Notes: generated by a model not told the origin, from the letters alone. 64,000 bases of DNA from Atkinsonella hypoxylon (GCA_000729835.1 JFHB01000033.1:124001-188000), one strand, 5' to 3'; positions 38,619-50,892 are shown, counted from the first letter of the stretch. Numbers and translations: made by a program.

Positions 38619-39332
38619 TTAGTCTGAGAGATGGAATGTATAGTCTTCCAGATATATGGATGACGGTTCAATCCACTCAGGAATCTCCAAGTTGTTAGTA
38701 TCGAACAGGAGGTCTGGATCCTTATGGTCCATGTAAGTATAAGTATCCCAATTTATTACGGCTTCTTCATGATGTTCATTCTCCGTGGGTTGCCCTTCTA
38801 GTATGTGGTGTGTTGTTGGTTCCTGAAGTCGCATTCTTCTGGATTGATGAGTGCTGCAAGCAGCGTCACCTGGCTCAAGAGAGGGATGAGAGGAAAACAA
38901 ATATCCTATTAGATCCGTTAGACAAGCGAATGTCTTTTTTTCTCCCCTAAAAGCTGTAGGAGTGCCCATCTTACCTTTAACGAGTTTGACCTCGGTATTC
39001 CGTCTGAGAAATCCTTGGACCCAGTGCTTACCGAGAGGCTGTTGGTCGCCGTGAACAACCAAAATGCGACTGGCGAATTCCTCAAACTGTCCTTGCGTGG
39101 GAGGAACTCCAAGAGCGGCCAGATGAAAAATCCAGCGAGACAACAACTTCTCCTGCTGGCGAGAGAAGCGCTGGCGGCATTCATGAGCTTCGGCATGAGA
39201 AATTCCACCATTGAGGCGGTCCTGCAGCGTGGCTCGTGGAATGTGCCATCTTTTGGCAGCTGACCGTTGAGAAGTTCCTTGCTGAACTTCACGAACGGCT
39301 TCCTGCAGGTCCCTTTCCGTGTACTTGGCCAT
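38619..39332 (-). CDS. Pogo-like HTH_psq/CENPB-type DNA-binding protein lacking the DDE domain
   Basis: The frame encodes 237 residues if unspliced. The first ~50 form a pipsqueak-type HTH (YTERDLQEAVREVQQG, SQRSAAKRWHIPRATLQDRL). Residues ~55-115 match the CENPB/Tc5-type HTH (RQQEKLLSRWIFHLAALG, RILVVHGDQQPLGKHWVQGF, LRRNTEVKLVKG). This is the N-terminal arrangement of fungal pogo/Fot1 transposases, which normally run past 500 residues with a DDE catalytic core. Here the DDE core is missing; instead an acidic tail (WDTYTYMDHKDPDLLF; IPEWIEPSSIYLEDYTF) follows. A 69-bp intron is likely at 38906-38974 (GTAAGA donor, CTAAC branch, TAG acceptor); being a multiple of three and open, it leaves the frame intact, giving 214 residues when spliced. 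It is either a truncated transposase or a domesticated regulator. Confidence 0.7.
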   Translation of the reverse strand: MAKYTERDLQEAVREVQQGTSQRSAAKRWHIPRATLQDRLNGGISHAEAHECRQRFSRQQEKLLSRWIFHLAALGVPPTQGQFEEFASRILVVHGDQQPLGKHWVQGFLRRNTEVKLVKGKMGTPTAFRGEKKTFACLTDLIGYLFSSHPSLEPGDAACSTHQSRRMRLQEPTTHHILEGQPTENEHHEEAVINWDTYTYMDHKDPDLLFDTNNLEIPEWIEPSSIYLEDYTFHLSD

Positions 39333-39654
39333 TTTGGTTGGCTACGACTAATGGCTCACTCGGAGAAGGGGTCTTATTCCAAGATGGGATGAGGATTATG
39401 CAAACAGGGTGGTTGTGACGACGGTACGGGAGGGGGGTGGACAACAGGCAACGGGCAACGGGCAACGGGCTTGTAGAGAACGTCCAACAAGGAAGAAGCC
39501 TGGGCTCAAGCGTGTGTTAGAGATCTTCCACAGGAGCCATGATGGCTGGTGCGGTGGTGCTGAAATGGCCAGATAATGGGTGAAAAGGAACTAGGTGGGA
39601 GGCGGCCACTTGCGACCTCAAATAGTCGGGAGAAGTGTAACATACAAGAAGTGG

Positions 39655-39745
39655 CAGGAGCAGGAGCAGGAGCAGGAGCGAAAGGGCTGGCAAGGGCAGG
39701 GGCAGGGCAGGGCAGGGCAGGGCAGGGTAAGGCAGGGCAGGCAGG
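39655..39745. repeat. GC-rich minisatellite (AGGAGC and GGCAG units)
   Basis: AGGAGC hexamers (about four) followed by repeated GGGCAGG/GGCAG units. The frames across it give low-complexity Ala/Gly or Pro/Leu peptides, so it is not coding. Confidence 0.7.
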
Positions 39746-42700
39746 GGCGGTACAGTTGTCGCACTGGGATGCAATGGGTTTGGTGCGTGTGTGTGTATTC
39801 CGTAGTTGTGTTTATTTAATTATTTAATTCTCATTCTCTTTTTTTATATTTTTTTTTATGATTATTATTAGGGCAGCCGACTGGAGCGAGCAGAAGCCTA
39901 CGTACAGAGGGCGAGCGAGAAGACACTCCGTACAATATTGACATGTGCTGGGACGGAGCACTAGGCGGTTGCATCGTCTGAAAACGAACGGTCCTGGCGT
40001 GTGTGGATAATTTCCATTTGGCGCACCACGGCAGAATCTACGGTGGATGGTGTGAATGTCTGCTGCACCCCGCGAGAGAACAACGAACAGCGATCAGCAA
40101 AAGTGCATCTGATTTTCGGGGCGTGATGGCGAATCCTGGGTGAGTGGGGTGCGAGTACGGGGTGCGAGTACGAGGTGCGAGCAGATGGCTGCTTCGGCAT
40201 GGCAACCGGAGCCTGTACCAGCACGACGACGGCCAGTATTCACCACAAACAACAAAGACATCGGCGGCAACTCTGCTCACCGCAACTGCCAGGAGGCTAA
40301 ATTGGGACTCGGATGAACCATCTGCCTTCTGGAGCGCAGAGACTTGGCCAAGGTGCATGAGTATGGACATGGCTCGAGGACATGGCTCGAGGATGCTGGT
40401 ACGAGAACGCGACAGCGTAACAACACCATGAGCACAATCAGACAGCAAACACAGTACCACCGATTGTGCTGATGCTCGCTCGTTGGGGGGAGCGCACAGA
40501 GACGGACCGCCAGACTGGTCGCTTTGTCGAACCGAGCAGTGGCTTCTTTGCACTTGACCGTAAAAGGAGATCCGATTTACTACGTGACGCGACCAGGTTG
40601 GCTTGGCTGGTGGGCGCGCCAGTGCAATAACAATACGTGTTTCGCCCAGGACCGAAGAGGCATTTGAGCATCAAGCGCAAGCAAACACAACGCACGGTTT
40701 CTAGTAATACCGGATTCCTGGTCCGTCTGTCCCGACTGTCTGTCCATACTCATGCCCATGCTGACACTCATCAAGGGCGCAGCTTCTGACCATTCACCAA
40801 CCTCGGGGTATTTCCTAGTCACACGATCTAAACACCTCATGCATTTCTACGCACATCATTGCGATCAGCGGCACGGCGTGCGAGGAAGCCGAATGCAGTG
40901 GCGGCTACGGTCAGACCGCCGTGTTGGTCAACACCAAACCCTGCCATTCTGTACCTTGCTAAGCACGCCGTACTCTTCTCGCAACTCTGACGAAAACGCT
41001 TTTAGTCGCGCAGAAAAAAAAAAAAAAAAAAGCGGACTTTGCAGAGGTAAAATTTTTTCATCGTAGTTATGAAAAGAAAATTTGGAAATAAAATTACAAA
41101 GGACCTGTCATTGACTGCTCCACATAGATGTATAGGGATGGTATTATTATCACAAGCCAAAATTTGCACCGAACTAAAGAGAAAGGCCACCCAAAAAAGA
41201 AAAGGATCACAGGCACTGTGGATAGCCCATCATCCATCATTTCACGATTGCTCCTCCATAATATGCAAGTGCTCCGTCAACCCGCTTCAAAGTCCTTTTC
41301 CATCTTTGTCGCTGCTGGGTCCCTGCAGTTGATGCCCCTTGCAAGGCTAGTAAGGCCGTGATACCATTTCACAGCAACAGCTTTTATTATTAGAAGTACG
41401 AGAAGGAGCTGCAATAACACATCACGCTAAGCGGCTGCTTGAATTTCCAACCTAATGCCGCAATACCTGCAGATTTTCCAGCTCATCAGCTTTCGTCAGC
41501 ACTGCTTGCAAGGTCAGGCATCACCGTGAGCGCAAGCGAGCCGAGCATAAGAAAGAAGATGGAAGGAATGGACAAAAGATGAGACAAGCCCGAGAGGTAC
41601 GACATGCTGCTCTGAAAACAAATCCCTCAGCAAAGCAAAGGCGACAGAGACCCGACTGCAGAGCACGGAGTAGATGCGCTGAAATGATAATAGCTAATAA
41701 GTAGTTAGTCCATATTCTAGACGAGCTTTGGCACTGCATTGAGGCTTGACTAGACGGTAGCTTCAGATTCCAATGAGCTAGCTGGTGGCACTGGTTACTG
41801 CATGCAGGATGCAGATGCACCTCTATCTGTACAATGCATGCTTCCCTCCTCCCTGTATGCTCCGAAGGCATCACAGCCCCGAATCTTTCTTACCGTCCTA
41901 TTCCGTAGTAGCAACGCGAATTTTTCATCCAGACATTGTCTATGTTCGGAGTAGCTAGTACATATATATATATATACATGCTCACAGGCAGAAATCGGGG
42001 ACCTTTAGCCCTTGGATGATGGGGCTTGCGTGATTAGGTCAACTGGTAACTTATGGCAGACGCCGACGCCAAAAAGCCAAGCCCTCGATGGCCAAGGATG
42101 CCCTGGGAAGCCTCGCTCGGCAGCCCATCCGGAAGAACTATAGTTAAACTAATACTAGACATGTAATAACAAGAAAAACGTAAGGGACCCTGCCAAGCCT
42201 GCTTTACCTCAAGCTGCTCTCCACCATGTCAGATGGATCTTGTCCGAAATTGCCGTTTTCTCTTAGTGACGCCGTAGATGGAAGGCGCCAGCACTAGGTT
42301 GGTCGCAGATTGGTTGATCGGCCAAGCGGATAGCGGGCCTGTATGAACGATGACGCAGGTGGCCACGGCCATGCCTGTCGCCGCATTGCGCCATTGCTCA
42401 GCACCAGAATTTGCGCGGGAGAGAGGGGGGGGGGGTCTTTGGACGGTCCTTGACGGTAGCTTCAAAATGAACCGAGCCGAGGGACACCTGCTGGGGAGGC
42501 GGCATCTCGGACTAGAGGATTCTCGACTTCGCTAGAGACAGCTAGACATGTGGACACACACACCTACAGAGAGCTGTTCGCTGGCCAGCGCTAAAACCAG
42601 CCGCAGAATATCATTGATACACAAGGTAACTATAGACACATGCACATGACAACCCTGTAAATGTCACTGCACCATCCATCCAAACAGCAACGTCCGGGGC

Positions 42701-43124
42701 AGAGTATTCACGAAAGATACAAAATGTGTTTTACTTCTCACTTTGACAATCAAGTGTTATAACACCAAGTAATTTTGATGAATCATATACTTGGTTCATC
42801 AAGAGCTTATATTTAAAACCGTGCAATAGAATGCAATACATTTATTTATTTATTTATTCATTTATTCATTCCTTGTGAGTAGTTCAGGTGCACCGTTCCC
42901 GGAGTTGCCTGTTCCAGGGGATTGTTCCAGGAGATTGTGGGCTTTACAGTGGATGCTCCAGGGCAGACGGGGCCACACGGGACCCTTGGAGCGTCGGAGC
43001 AGGTCTGTATGTGGTCTTTACCGTGTCTCTATTGACGCCAGATATATCGCTCATAGCCACCACCTCGCAGATACATCGTGGCCTCTGCTAACGGGAGACA
43101 TGGTCGGCCGCAGCTACAGTGCCA

Positions 43125-43200
43125 CTGTAGTTTGACTGTAGTTTGACTGTAGTTTGACTGTAGTTTGACTGTAGTTTGACTGTAGTTTGACTGTAGTTGG
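43125..43200. repeat. 11-bp tandem repeat, unit CTGTAGTTTGA
   Basis: Six perfect copies of the 11-bp unit are followed by a partial copy (CTGTAGTTGG). The preceding bases are GCCA. No ORF uses it credibly. Confidence 0.9.
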
Positions 43201-43679
43201 CCACCCGTCGGTCGATTTGGCTCGCTCACGCACCCTCCAGGAGTCGACTAACTATTCACCACCACCGCTACTTGCGGGGCCGCCCACCGACCCTCGCTTG
43301 CCTCGCAAATGACCCCAGGCCCATCGAGTCGAAGACAGGTGGTGTATCAGCTGCAGGTTTTGATTATTATTATCATTGTTTTTTATTTTTTTTTTCCCCT
43401 TCGGATGGCGGCCTATTCTGAGTGCACCGAAATCACAAGCACAAGACGGCCCCTCAGCTCTATACTCAACTTAGACGAGGCAATTTTTGACAATGGCTCC
43501 CTAGAGCAAAATTTTCAATAACGCACTCTGTTAGAGTCTTGTCTCCTCCTTACCTGGCGCAACAGGGACGGGACCGAATGAGGTGCCGTATCTTGGTGGG
43601 TTTCTCGAGCATAGCCATCGTTTGTTTGAACCTAGCAGCAACATTCCGTGCTTTCGTGCCTGTCTTCTCTCCCGACCTC

Positions 43680-43757
43680 CCATCATCATCATCATCATCA
43701 TCATCCATCCACATCCATCCACATCCACATCCATCCACATCCACATCCATCCGCCTT
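43680..43757. repeat. CAT trinucleotide and CCACAT/CCAT repeat
   Basis: A run of CAT triplets passes into CCATCCACAT-type units, then an A15 tract lies at about 43776. Translations are low-complexity His/Ile/Pro peptides and are not taken as genes. Confidence 0.75.
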
Positions 43758-44333
43758 GCCGCCACACCCAGGCAGAAAAAAAAAAAAAAAGTATCCGATC
43801 CAGCAGCACCCTTTTTCCTTTCTGGCCAGCCCCTGGTCGGCCAAACACGAGGCCGGATTGTGACCGCAGGGCCCTCTGCCCTTGCGGTGCTAGACTCTAG
43901 TTATGCAGCTGAAGAGTGGTGGCCGAAATGGAGGTAGCTGGACTCTGCGAGATTCACGCCGCAAAGCGGCCATGTAAGACGGCTGGCTGAACCCAATGTT
44001 CCTTTTGTGGAATACTGAAAAAGATTGAAGCAGAATCGGGAATATCATGCCAGAGCAGTAGTTCATGCCGGGTTCGCTTGCCACGTTTTGGCTCGCAATA
44101 TAATTGCGCTTGCCTACAACACCTTTTCCACGTAGTTTGCCCATGTTCCCTTTCTAAGGCTCCGAGTCTTTGGTTGTTTTCATTAGGACGACCATAGTGC
44201 TTGGACCCTTCACCAAGCTGTACTTTCAGTTTCAGTATCTTTCATTTGGCTTCCTTTTCGACTTTACTTTCTACCCTTATCGTTTCGTCTCTCGTGCGTA
44301 TTTGGAATATTGTCTCGTGAATTTGGCTGTACC

Positions 44334-47300
44334 ATGTCACAAGAAAAAGCTGCCACTCTCCAGGTCGCAGAACGTATCCGATGGAGAGATGAGGAAGAGG
44401 GACATGGGCGCCGTGGGAGCCGCTCAAGACCTGGCCTTGAGCGGTCTAATTCAACCGATTCGCTTGCCATCCGAAGTATCCATGGCAGAACGTCAGTCGA
44501 TCCCGGTGTAACGCTGCCCATCCAGTACAGGACTCTGTAAGTCAGACTGTAATGCACAAGACCCAACACAGCCCTCAGCAACTAATTTTTTCACAACACA
44601 GCTCGTTCCAAATCGAGGAATCTAAAGGCAAGGAGAGAGCCGAGTTGGCCAAGGCCGGCGAAGCTGCTGCCAAAGGTAGGAAGCGCAGAATGCTCTGTCC
44701 TCAAACAAGCTGAACAAGTTTTTGACCATACCCAAACTGCAGATCTTAGTGATCTCGAATGGCATTCCATTTCTTCCGAGCAAGTTGCTGCACGTTTGGT
44801 GACCTCATCTTCCGTTGGTCTTTCAGATCCTCAGGCAACAAGACGGTTACAAGAATATGGAAAGAACGCACCGTCACCGCCTAAAACAAACCGACTACTT
44901 ACAATCCTCGGTTACTTTTTCAAGGGATTTGGTGGCATTCTGTTAATTGGCAGTATACTGGTGTTTGTATCATGGAAACCGCTCGGGGAGCCCAACCCGG
45001 CAATAGCCAACTTGGTGAGTAGCGAGAATCAAAGTCCGCCTTTGCTCCTCAGCTACCTATAACACTAACGCCTTTATTTCTTACAGGCGCTTGCCATCGT
45101 ACTACTCGCTGTATTCTTCATTCAAGCTGCTTTCACCATGTTCCAGGATTGGTCAACCTCCCGAGTTATGTCGTCTATCAAGGATATGCTGCCAGAGCAC
45201 TGCCACGTGCTGAGAGACGGCCAGGTGGCCGACCTGGCTGCAGAGGACCTGGTTCCTGGAGATGTCGTCCTTGTCAAGGCTGGCAACAAGGTGCCTGCCG
45301 ATATGCGCTTCATCGAGGTATCCCCTGACGTCAAGTTTGATCGATCCGTCCTGACCGGCGAATCTCGACCTGTCGCCGCCTCCGTGGACTACACAGATAT
45401 GAATTACTTGGAAACTCACAACATTGGCCTCCAGGGGACACATTGCATCATAGGATCTGCTACCGGAATCGTTGTGGCGACTGCAGACCGCACTGTCTTT
45501 GGACGCATTGCTACCCTGACGAATGAGCCAAAGACGAAAATGACGACGCTGGAGAGGGAAGTTCTCTACTTTGTCATGTTTATTTGCGTAGTTATGTTCA
45601 CAATGATTATTGCAGTAGTAATCATCTGGTATGTGAAGAAAAGGGAAAAAAAAACAACCTGAAATGAAGGAAATATTAGAAGCTAATGTTGCTGGAATTA
45701 GGGCCGCTTGGCTCCGACGAGACTATCCCAACTGGATCAATGTGCCCATTCTTATTGTTGACTGCGTCAGTGTTGCGGTTGCCTTTATTCCAGAGGGTCT
45801 TCCCATCGCTATCACGGCTGGTCTCACCATTACCGCAAACTTGATGAAGAAGAATAAAATTCTCTGCAAATCCCTCAAGACGGTTGAAACTTTGGGTTCT
45901 GTATCGATGATTTGCTCTGACAAGACAGGAACATTAACCCAGGTAAGACGACATGATGAAAACCAAAAAAAAGTATCCGGGCCTATATTAACGTCCTTTA
46001 GGGGAAAATGGCCGTCTCGGACTGCTCTATTGGGTCCAATAACTTGAATCTGGACACACTGCGCGAAATCATGTCTAGCAAGAGCACCGAGAAACTTGAG
46101 ACATCCCAGACCTTTGGTCAGCTTGCTTCCCTCTCCGCTCTATGTAATGGAGCAGAGATGGACGCAGCCCAGGCCGATGTCCCTATTGAACAACGCAACA
46201 TTTTCGGCGACGCTACCGATACCGCCGTGCTGAGGTTCTCAGAGATCGTGGCCCAAGGAAACGTGAACTACTTTCGATCCTGCTGGAAAAAGGTGTTTGA
46301 GCTTGCGTTCAACAGCAAGAATAAGTTTATGATTCGCTGCTTTACCATTGCGCGACATGAGGCATTGAATCGCACGCTGACCAGCCAGGATGCCGCCGAA
46401 TTCAAAGAGGATGACGTGTAAGTGCCTTTCTCTAACATGAGAGTTGAGCAAGTGTGACGGGCCGGGCTGACCAAGGTTGATAGGCTTTTGACCATCAAGG
46501 GAGCTCCCGATGTCTTAATTGAACGGTGCTCGCACCACCTCGCACCCTCGGGGGAGATTGTTGAACTGAAGAAAGAAGCCAAGGCTGCATTTGAGAACGT
46601 GAAGAATATGTATTCATCGCAGGGCAAGCGCTGCCTGCTTTTCGCAAGGAAGATCGTCAAAGCGAGCCGAATTCAAGGAGAAAATCCCGATTTTGAGAAA
46701 GCAGCAATGCAGGAAGCGAGATCGGGCCTCACACTAGTCGGCTTCGTGGCTATTGTTGATCCTCTGCGCCCCGAAATCCCCGAGGTCGTCTCGACTCTCC
46801 GCGGCGCTGGGATCCGATTCTCAATGGTGAGCTCGCTTTCACGTCCCCTTCATTTCAACCCGCTTTGAAATCCTTTGGTTGCTGACGAAATAAACTTATG
46901 AAAAAAAAAAGGTCACTGGTGACTTTGCCTTGACTGCCCTCTCGATTGCTCGCGAAGCCGGCATTGTCACCTGCGTGCAGGTAGACGGCGCGGCTCAACT
47001 CGAACGAGACGCTGGCGACAGCACCTCTATCTCGGACGATGCCGAAGCCGAGAAGCGCACTTCTGTATCGAGGAGAGGTGCCCTCGTCATCAGTGGCCCC
47101 GAGCTGACCACGCTTAACAAACACCAATGGTCTACCCTGACGGAATACGAAGAAGTCGTCTTTGCCAGGACTACGCCTGAGCAAAAGCTGCGCATCGTGC
47201 GCGAGTACCAGCGGAACAGTGTCGTGGCTATGACGGGAGACGGTGTGAATGACGCACCGTCCCTGAAGGCGGCTGATGTTGGAATCTCCATGGGGAGCGG

Positions 47301-48236
47301 CTCGGATATTGCCATGGAGGCCGCAGATATGGTGTTGTTGGATACCTTCTCCTCTGTTGTCGTGGCTGTGCAGTACGGACGTGTCTTGTTTGATAACCTG
47401 AAGAAGGTGATTGCCTACCTTCTTCCCGCCGGTAGTTTCTCTGAGTTCTGGCCGGTCATGACGTCCGTGGTGTTTGGTCTGCCACAAATCCTGTCATCCT
47501 TCCTCATGATTATCATCTGGTAAGTGTTTCTGTCTATATATATATGCGCGAACAAGCTTTATCACAGCAAAGAGGGGAGGGACTAACGCTTCTTTTCTTT
47601 CTCTTCTTTTGTACTAGCTGCTTCACCGATTGTGCTGCCGCTACTGTCCTGTCGTACGAAAAGCCCGAAGCAGACGTGCTCCTCCGCCGACCGAGAAACG
47701 TCAAGAAGGACCGCCTGGTCAACTGGCAGCTCATTTTCTACGCCTACGGAATCGTCGGCGTCACCGAGACTATAGCCTCGTTCGCCATGTCGTACTGGTA
47801 TCTGCAGCGCAACGGCATTCCCTTTTCGGATCTCTGGTTCAGCTTCGGCCAGATTCCCGCGAGTATCGACCCCGATTACTACAATGCCAAGCTCACAGAG
47901 GCGTCCTCCATTTACTTTGTCAATCTGGTGGTCATGCAATGGTTCAACTTGATGGCGACGAGAACGCGCCGCCTGAGCATTTTCCAGCATCCCCCGCTGT
48001 TCAACAAGGAGACTTCCAACTGGTACCTCTTCCCAGCCATTCTCTTTGCCTTGGGCATGGCTGCCATTTGGCTGTATATTCCCTCCATCCAGACTGTCAT
48101 TGGTACCTCTGGTGTGCCTGTGGAACACTGGTTCCTGCCGTTTGCCTTTGGTCTGTTCATCATTGTGATTGATGAGTTGAGGAGGGCTTGGGTCAGACGC
48201 TGGCCAGAGGGTCTTGTGGCGAAGGCCGCGTGGTAG
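44334..48236 (+). CDS. Type IIC P-type ATPase, Na+/K+-ATPase alpha-like
   Basis: Cation-pumping P-type ATPase, 1105 residues, nine exons: 44334-44536, 44602-44675, 44743-45014, 45087-45628, 45702-45942, 46002-46417, 46484-46826, 46912-47519, 47618-48236; phases agree throughout. Hallmarks: actuator TGES at about 273-276, phosphorylation motif DKTGTLT (Asp about 437), KGAPDVL, and hinge TGDGVNDAPSLKAADVGISMG from about 805. The IIC subclass is shown by LKTVETLGSVSMICSDKTG and the C-terminal ELRRAWVRRWPEGLV, which parallels the animal alpha-subunit tail. Acidic ion-site residues are kept in M4 (Glu about 395 in IPEGL), M5 (Glu about 875) and M6 (Asp about 904), but the position matching animal Asp804 appears to be Cys900. 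No beta subunit gene is in the window. Fungal IIC pumps have little-known physiology; Na+/K+ or H+/K+ exchange is inference. Confidence 0.93.
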
Positions 48237-50892
48237 AGGATGTCGTTTTATTGTCTTGTCTATCCACTGCTTTTTGCCTCAAGGGGTCTTTTTATTTTTT
48301 GACTGGGCGTTGGAGATAGATTTGTTCATAGAACTGGTTATATGAGCGGTTACGCTATTGGGTAGCGAGCTTGAAACATATAGATGCATACTGGTTATTT
48401 TTGCACTCTGAGCTCCTTGGTGTTGCGTGGGTGAGAGCATGTTAGATGATTTCGCACTTGCTTAGGGCACTAATCCCGGTTTATTTGTAGACGCTATAGC
48501 ATAAAGGCTACTGTACGCCTGACCCTAATTAATATATTGGACGTACTGTCGGATGCGACGTTAGCCGATCGCACTCAGCATCATCCCGGACGTATCTCTA
48601 GTCTGCTAAATGGTCTTATAGGCTAGAATACTAGTAAGAGTAAGAGGTACTGATTCTATAGTCTTATCAAGTATAGCCTTTTTATAACACCACTTGAGTT
48701 ACCAGCCGAATTTTTCGGCATTATAGGCGCAGAAAGCGACGGACTCCTTCGGATAAATAATCAATCCACTTCCGTTATATTACAACATTCTATCGAAAGT
48801 GCGTAAAAGGCCTTGATTAAACTCCTATAGCAACTCCTCCGTCATCCTCTCTTAAAAGAGCAGTATGCTCTTCCTCTCTATAGTATAATTCTACCAACCT
48901 CATAATTAGAAAAGTATTGTTTAGTCTGACAATTTTGATCGGAGCAGCATCCCGGTGGATACCTCTTTGGATCCTTACGATACAGCCCTAGTCTTATTGT
49001 CCTTTTTCAAGACGTGTGGCAAATCGCAGATACAGCATGATCAGACGAGCAAAGGACAAGAAACTACAATGTAAAACGTACCGGAATATACGATAATCAA
49101 CGAAAGTGTCAAATTTTTTTTTGTTCTGTTCTTTCTTTCTTCTTAGACGCGTTTCGCTTCGTGCGGCAAGCGATTTGTAGTCAGGGTTTGGAGTTTCACG
49201 TGCGAGTTGCATGATCCACCAAGCATCAAGGACGTCTGAGAAAAGGCCAAGCGGTTTCCATGGCTGGTCGCGACGGGGGAACTTGAGAAGTCTTTCAATT
49301 GGTTCTTGTTAGAGCTTTGTCTGCCTTTACATGATGGACCAACCAGCGACTTGATTTGACTGAGGGATTTATCATGGTGGAGTGAGCCATGCGATTGTTT
49401 GCAGGGGACATTATGGGTTAGGATTGTCGGAGAAACTTTATTAATGAACAGCGGATAAAATATTCCTTTTTTCGCAGACTGGGGATGATGGAATGCTAGG
49501 TTAATGCCGCTGTCTGATGAAGTGAAGCAGGACGGGATGAATGTAGATGTTCTGAAACGGGAACCAAAACGGCGGATGAAGATGGAGGTCCACATGGAAG
49601 CGAGCCTAGCGGCCGCTTAATCAGCAGGCGATTGCACATGATTGGCCATGAAGCGCACCGCTTCTTTTATGAGTCTGGACACATGCAAGCACAAAGAGTT
49701 GCAACTTCTCCCACTTTGGTTGGCGGCCATGATGATCGAAGACTACATCACAAGACACGAGGCTGCAGCCAAGATTCGGGCCGGACATGAACATTCCGCG
49801 GGAGGCCAATTGCAATGAGAACAGTGTCGCAAGGAGGAATCGTGCTTTGTGTGCGATGGGACCATAGCGGGATGGACGTGCAACGGTCCAGAGTTTGCAC
49901 AGCCATCTTGAGAATCGGGGACAAGTCGACGGAATCGAGAACTGTCACGTCATTCTCGCAGCTTTTCCTAGACAATCTCGCGACACAATGGTATTCGTCC
50001 GCTCACTCAGAAAAACTGGTCGTTTCGACAAGAGATGACCGGGAGGTTTTTTTTTCCTGCGCAGTGATACACCAGTGACACCAGACTTGCTTGCTGCACA
50101 GGATGGAACGATCGTGGAGTTCCAAGCGCTGGTGATGATGGCAGAGTTTTTAAGGGTTGCATGAAGAACTGTTCATTTTCGATGCATACCAGACCGGACA
50201 TGACACCGGACATGACACCGGACATGACACCAAACAGGAGTTTGTGTGCTGTGGAGCACCGGTTGCGCGCGCCCCAAGGGTCCGAAGCGACAACGGTCGC
50301 ATAAGTCCAGTCTAATTACAGTTAACTAACCCAGACTCCATTCGGCCTGCTTCGTTCTACCTTTCTTGCTATTCTCTTTCCCCCCTCCCCCCCCCCCCTG
50401 GACAGCGAGAGTATGTCGCATCTGGTAGCGTGTTGAGATGAGATCAGACGAAACCACCTTCTGACAGTTCCGTATGTAATCGCCAGACTCTCGACAACTG
50501 TCCCCCTGTGTCCACCGCGATGTGACGGAACTTGTTAGGGAGATCCAATCCTTTGGGAAATTACCTGCGGAGATGTGCAGCTCAGGTTTTCTTTCAACAT
50601 GTGCTGTGGAAAGCGAATATATAATAGGATGGGATGACTATCGAAATACCAGACCTTCTCATCCTTGTCGTCACCTCCATTCGTTTTTTTGCGACTCTTG
50701 ACTGAGCTTTGGATAGTTATTCTCCAATATCCTGGCGATTTGAACTGCCTCTCATTTAATTTCCTATTTCGGCTTCCGCTTTGTCCTCCATTCACTCGCC
50801 TTCAATTTCGAATATCAAGTCCTTGTTTTTGTTATTTCTTCTTAGCACGGCAGGCCCCGTTGTTGCTTATTATTCTTGCATATACTCAAAAC
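48237..50892. other. Long intergenic interval
   Basis: 2.7 kb between the ATPase and the Egh16-like gene. The left part (about 48480-48960) is TA-rich and includes a decayed coding relic listed separately. The right part has a C-run near 50383-50398, a GACATGACACCG triplicate near 50197-50229 and the Egh16-like promoter. Confidence 0.55.
48640..48895 (-). pseudogene. Decayed coding relic of unknown family
   Basis: Minus-strand translation in one frame reads as protein-like text broken by TAA/TAG codons: FNQGLLRTFDRML, then a TAA, YNGSGLIIYPKESVAF continuing CAYNAEKFGW, another TAA, then LKWCYKKAILDKT. Stops are TAA or TAG, as expected if CAA/CAG codons were hit by C-to-T change (RIP-like). 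Upstream segments continue in shifted frames. The surroundings are unusually TA-rich. The family is not recognised, so whether it was a transposon or a host gene is open. Confidence 0.5.

Larger units (their letters stand above)
39333..44333. other. 5.0-kb gene-poor interval rich in simple repeats
   Basis: No credible gene is seen. It includes several short tandem repeats (listed separately), an AT dinucleotide run near 41961, an A18 tract near 41021-41038, a TTTA repeat near 42841-42865 and a G10 run near 42427. It flanks the P-type ATPase promoter on the right. Confidence 0.5.

Noticed and set aside
49143..49595. 150-codon minus-strand ORF
   Set aside because: Composition is Ser/His/Lys-rich without recognisable domains; it lies in the spacer upstream of the Egh16-like gene and has no supporting context.
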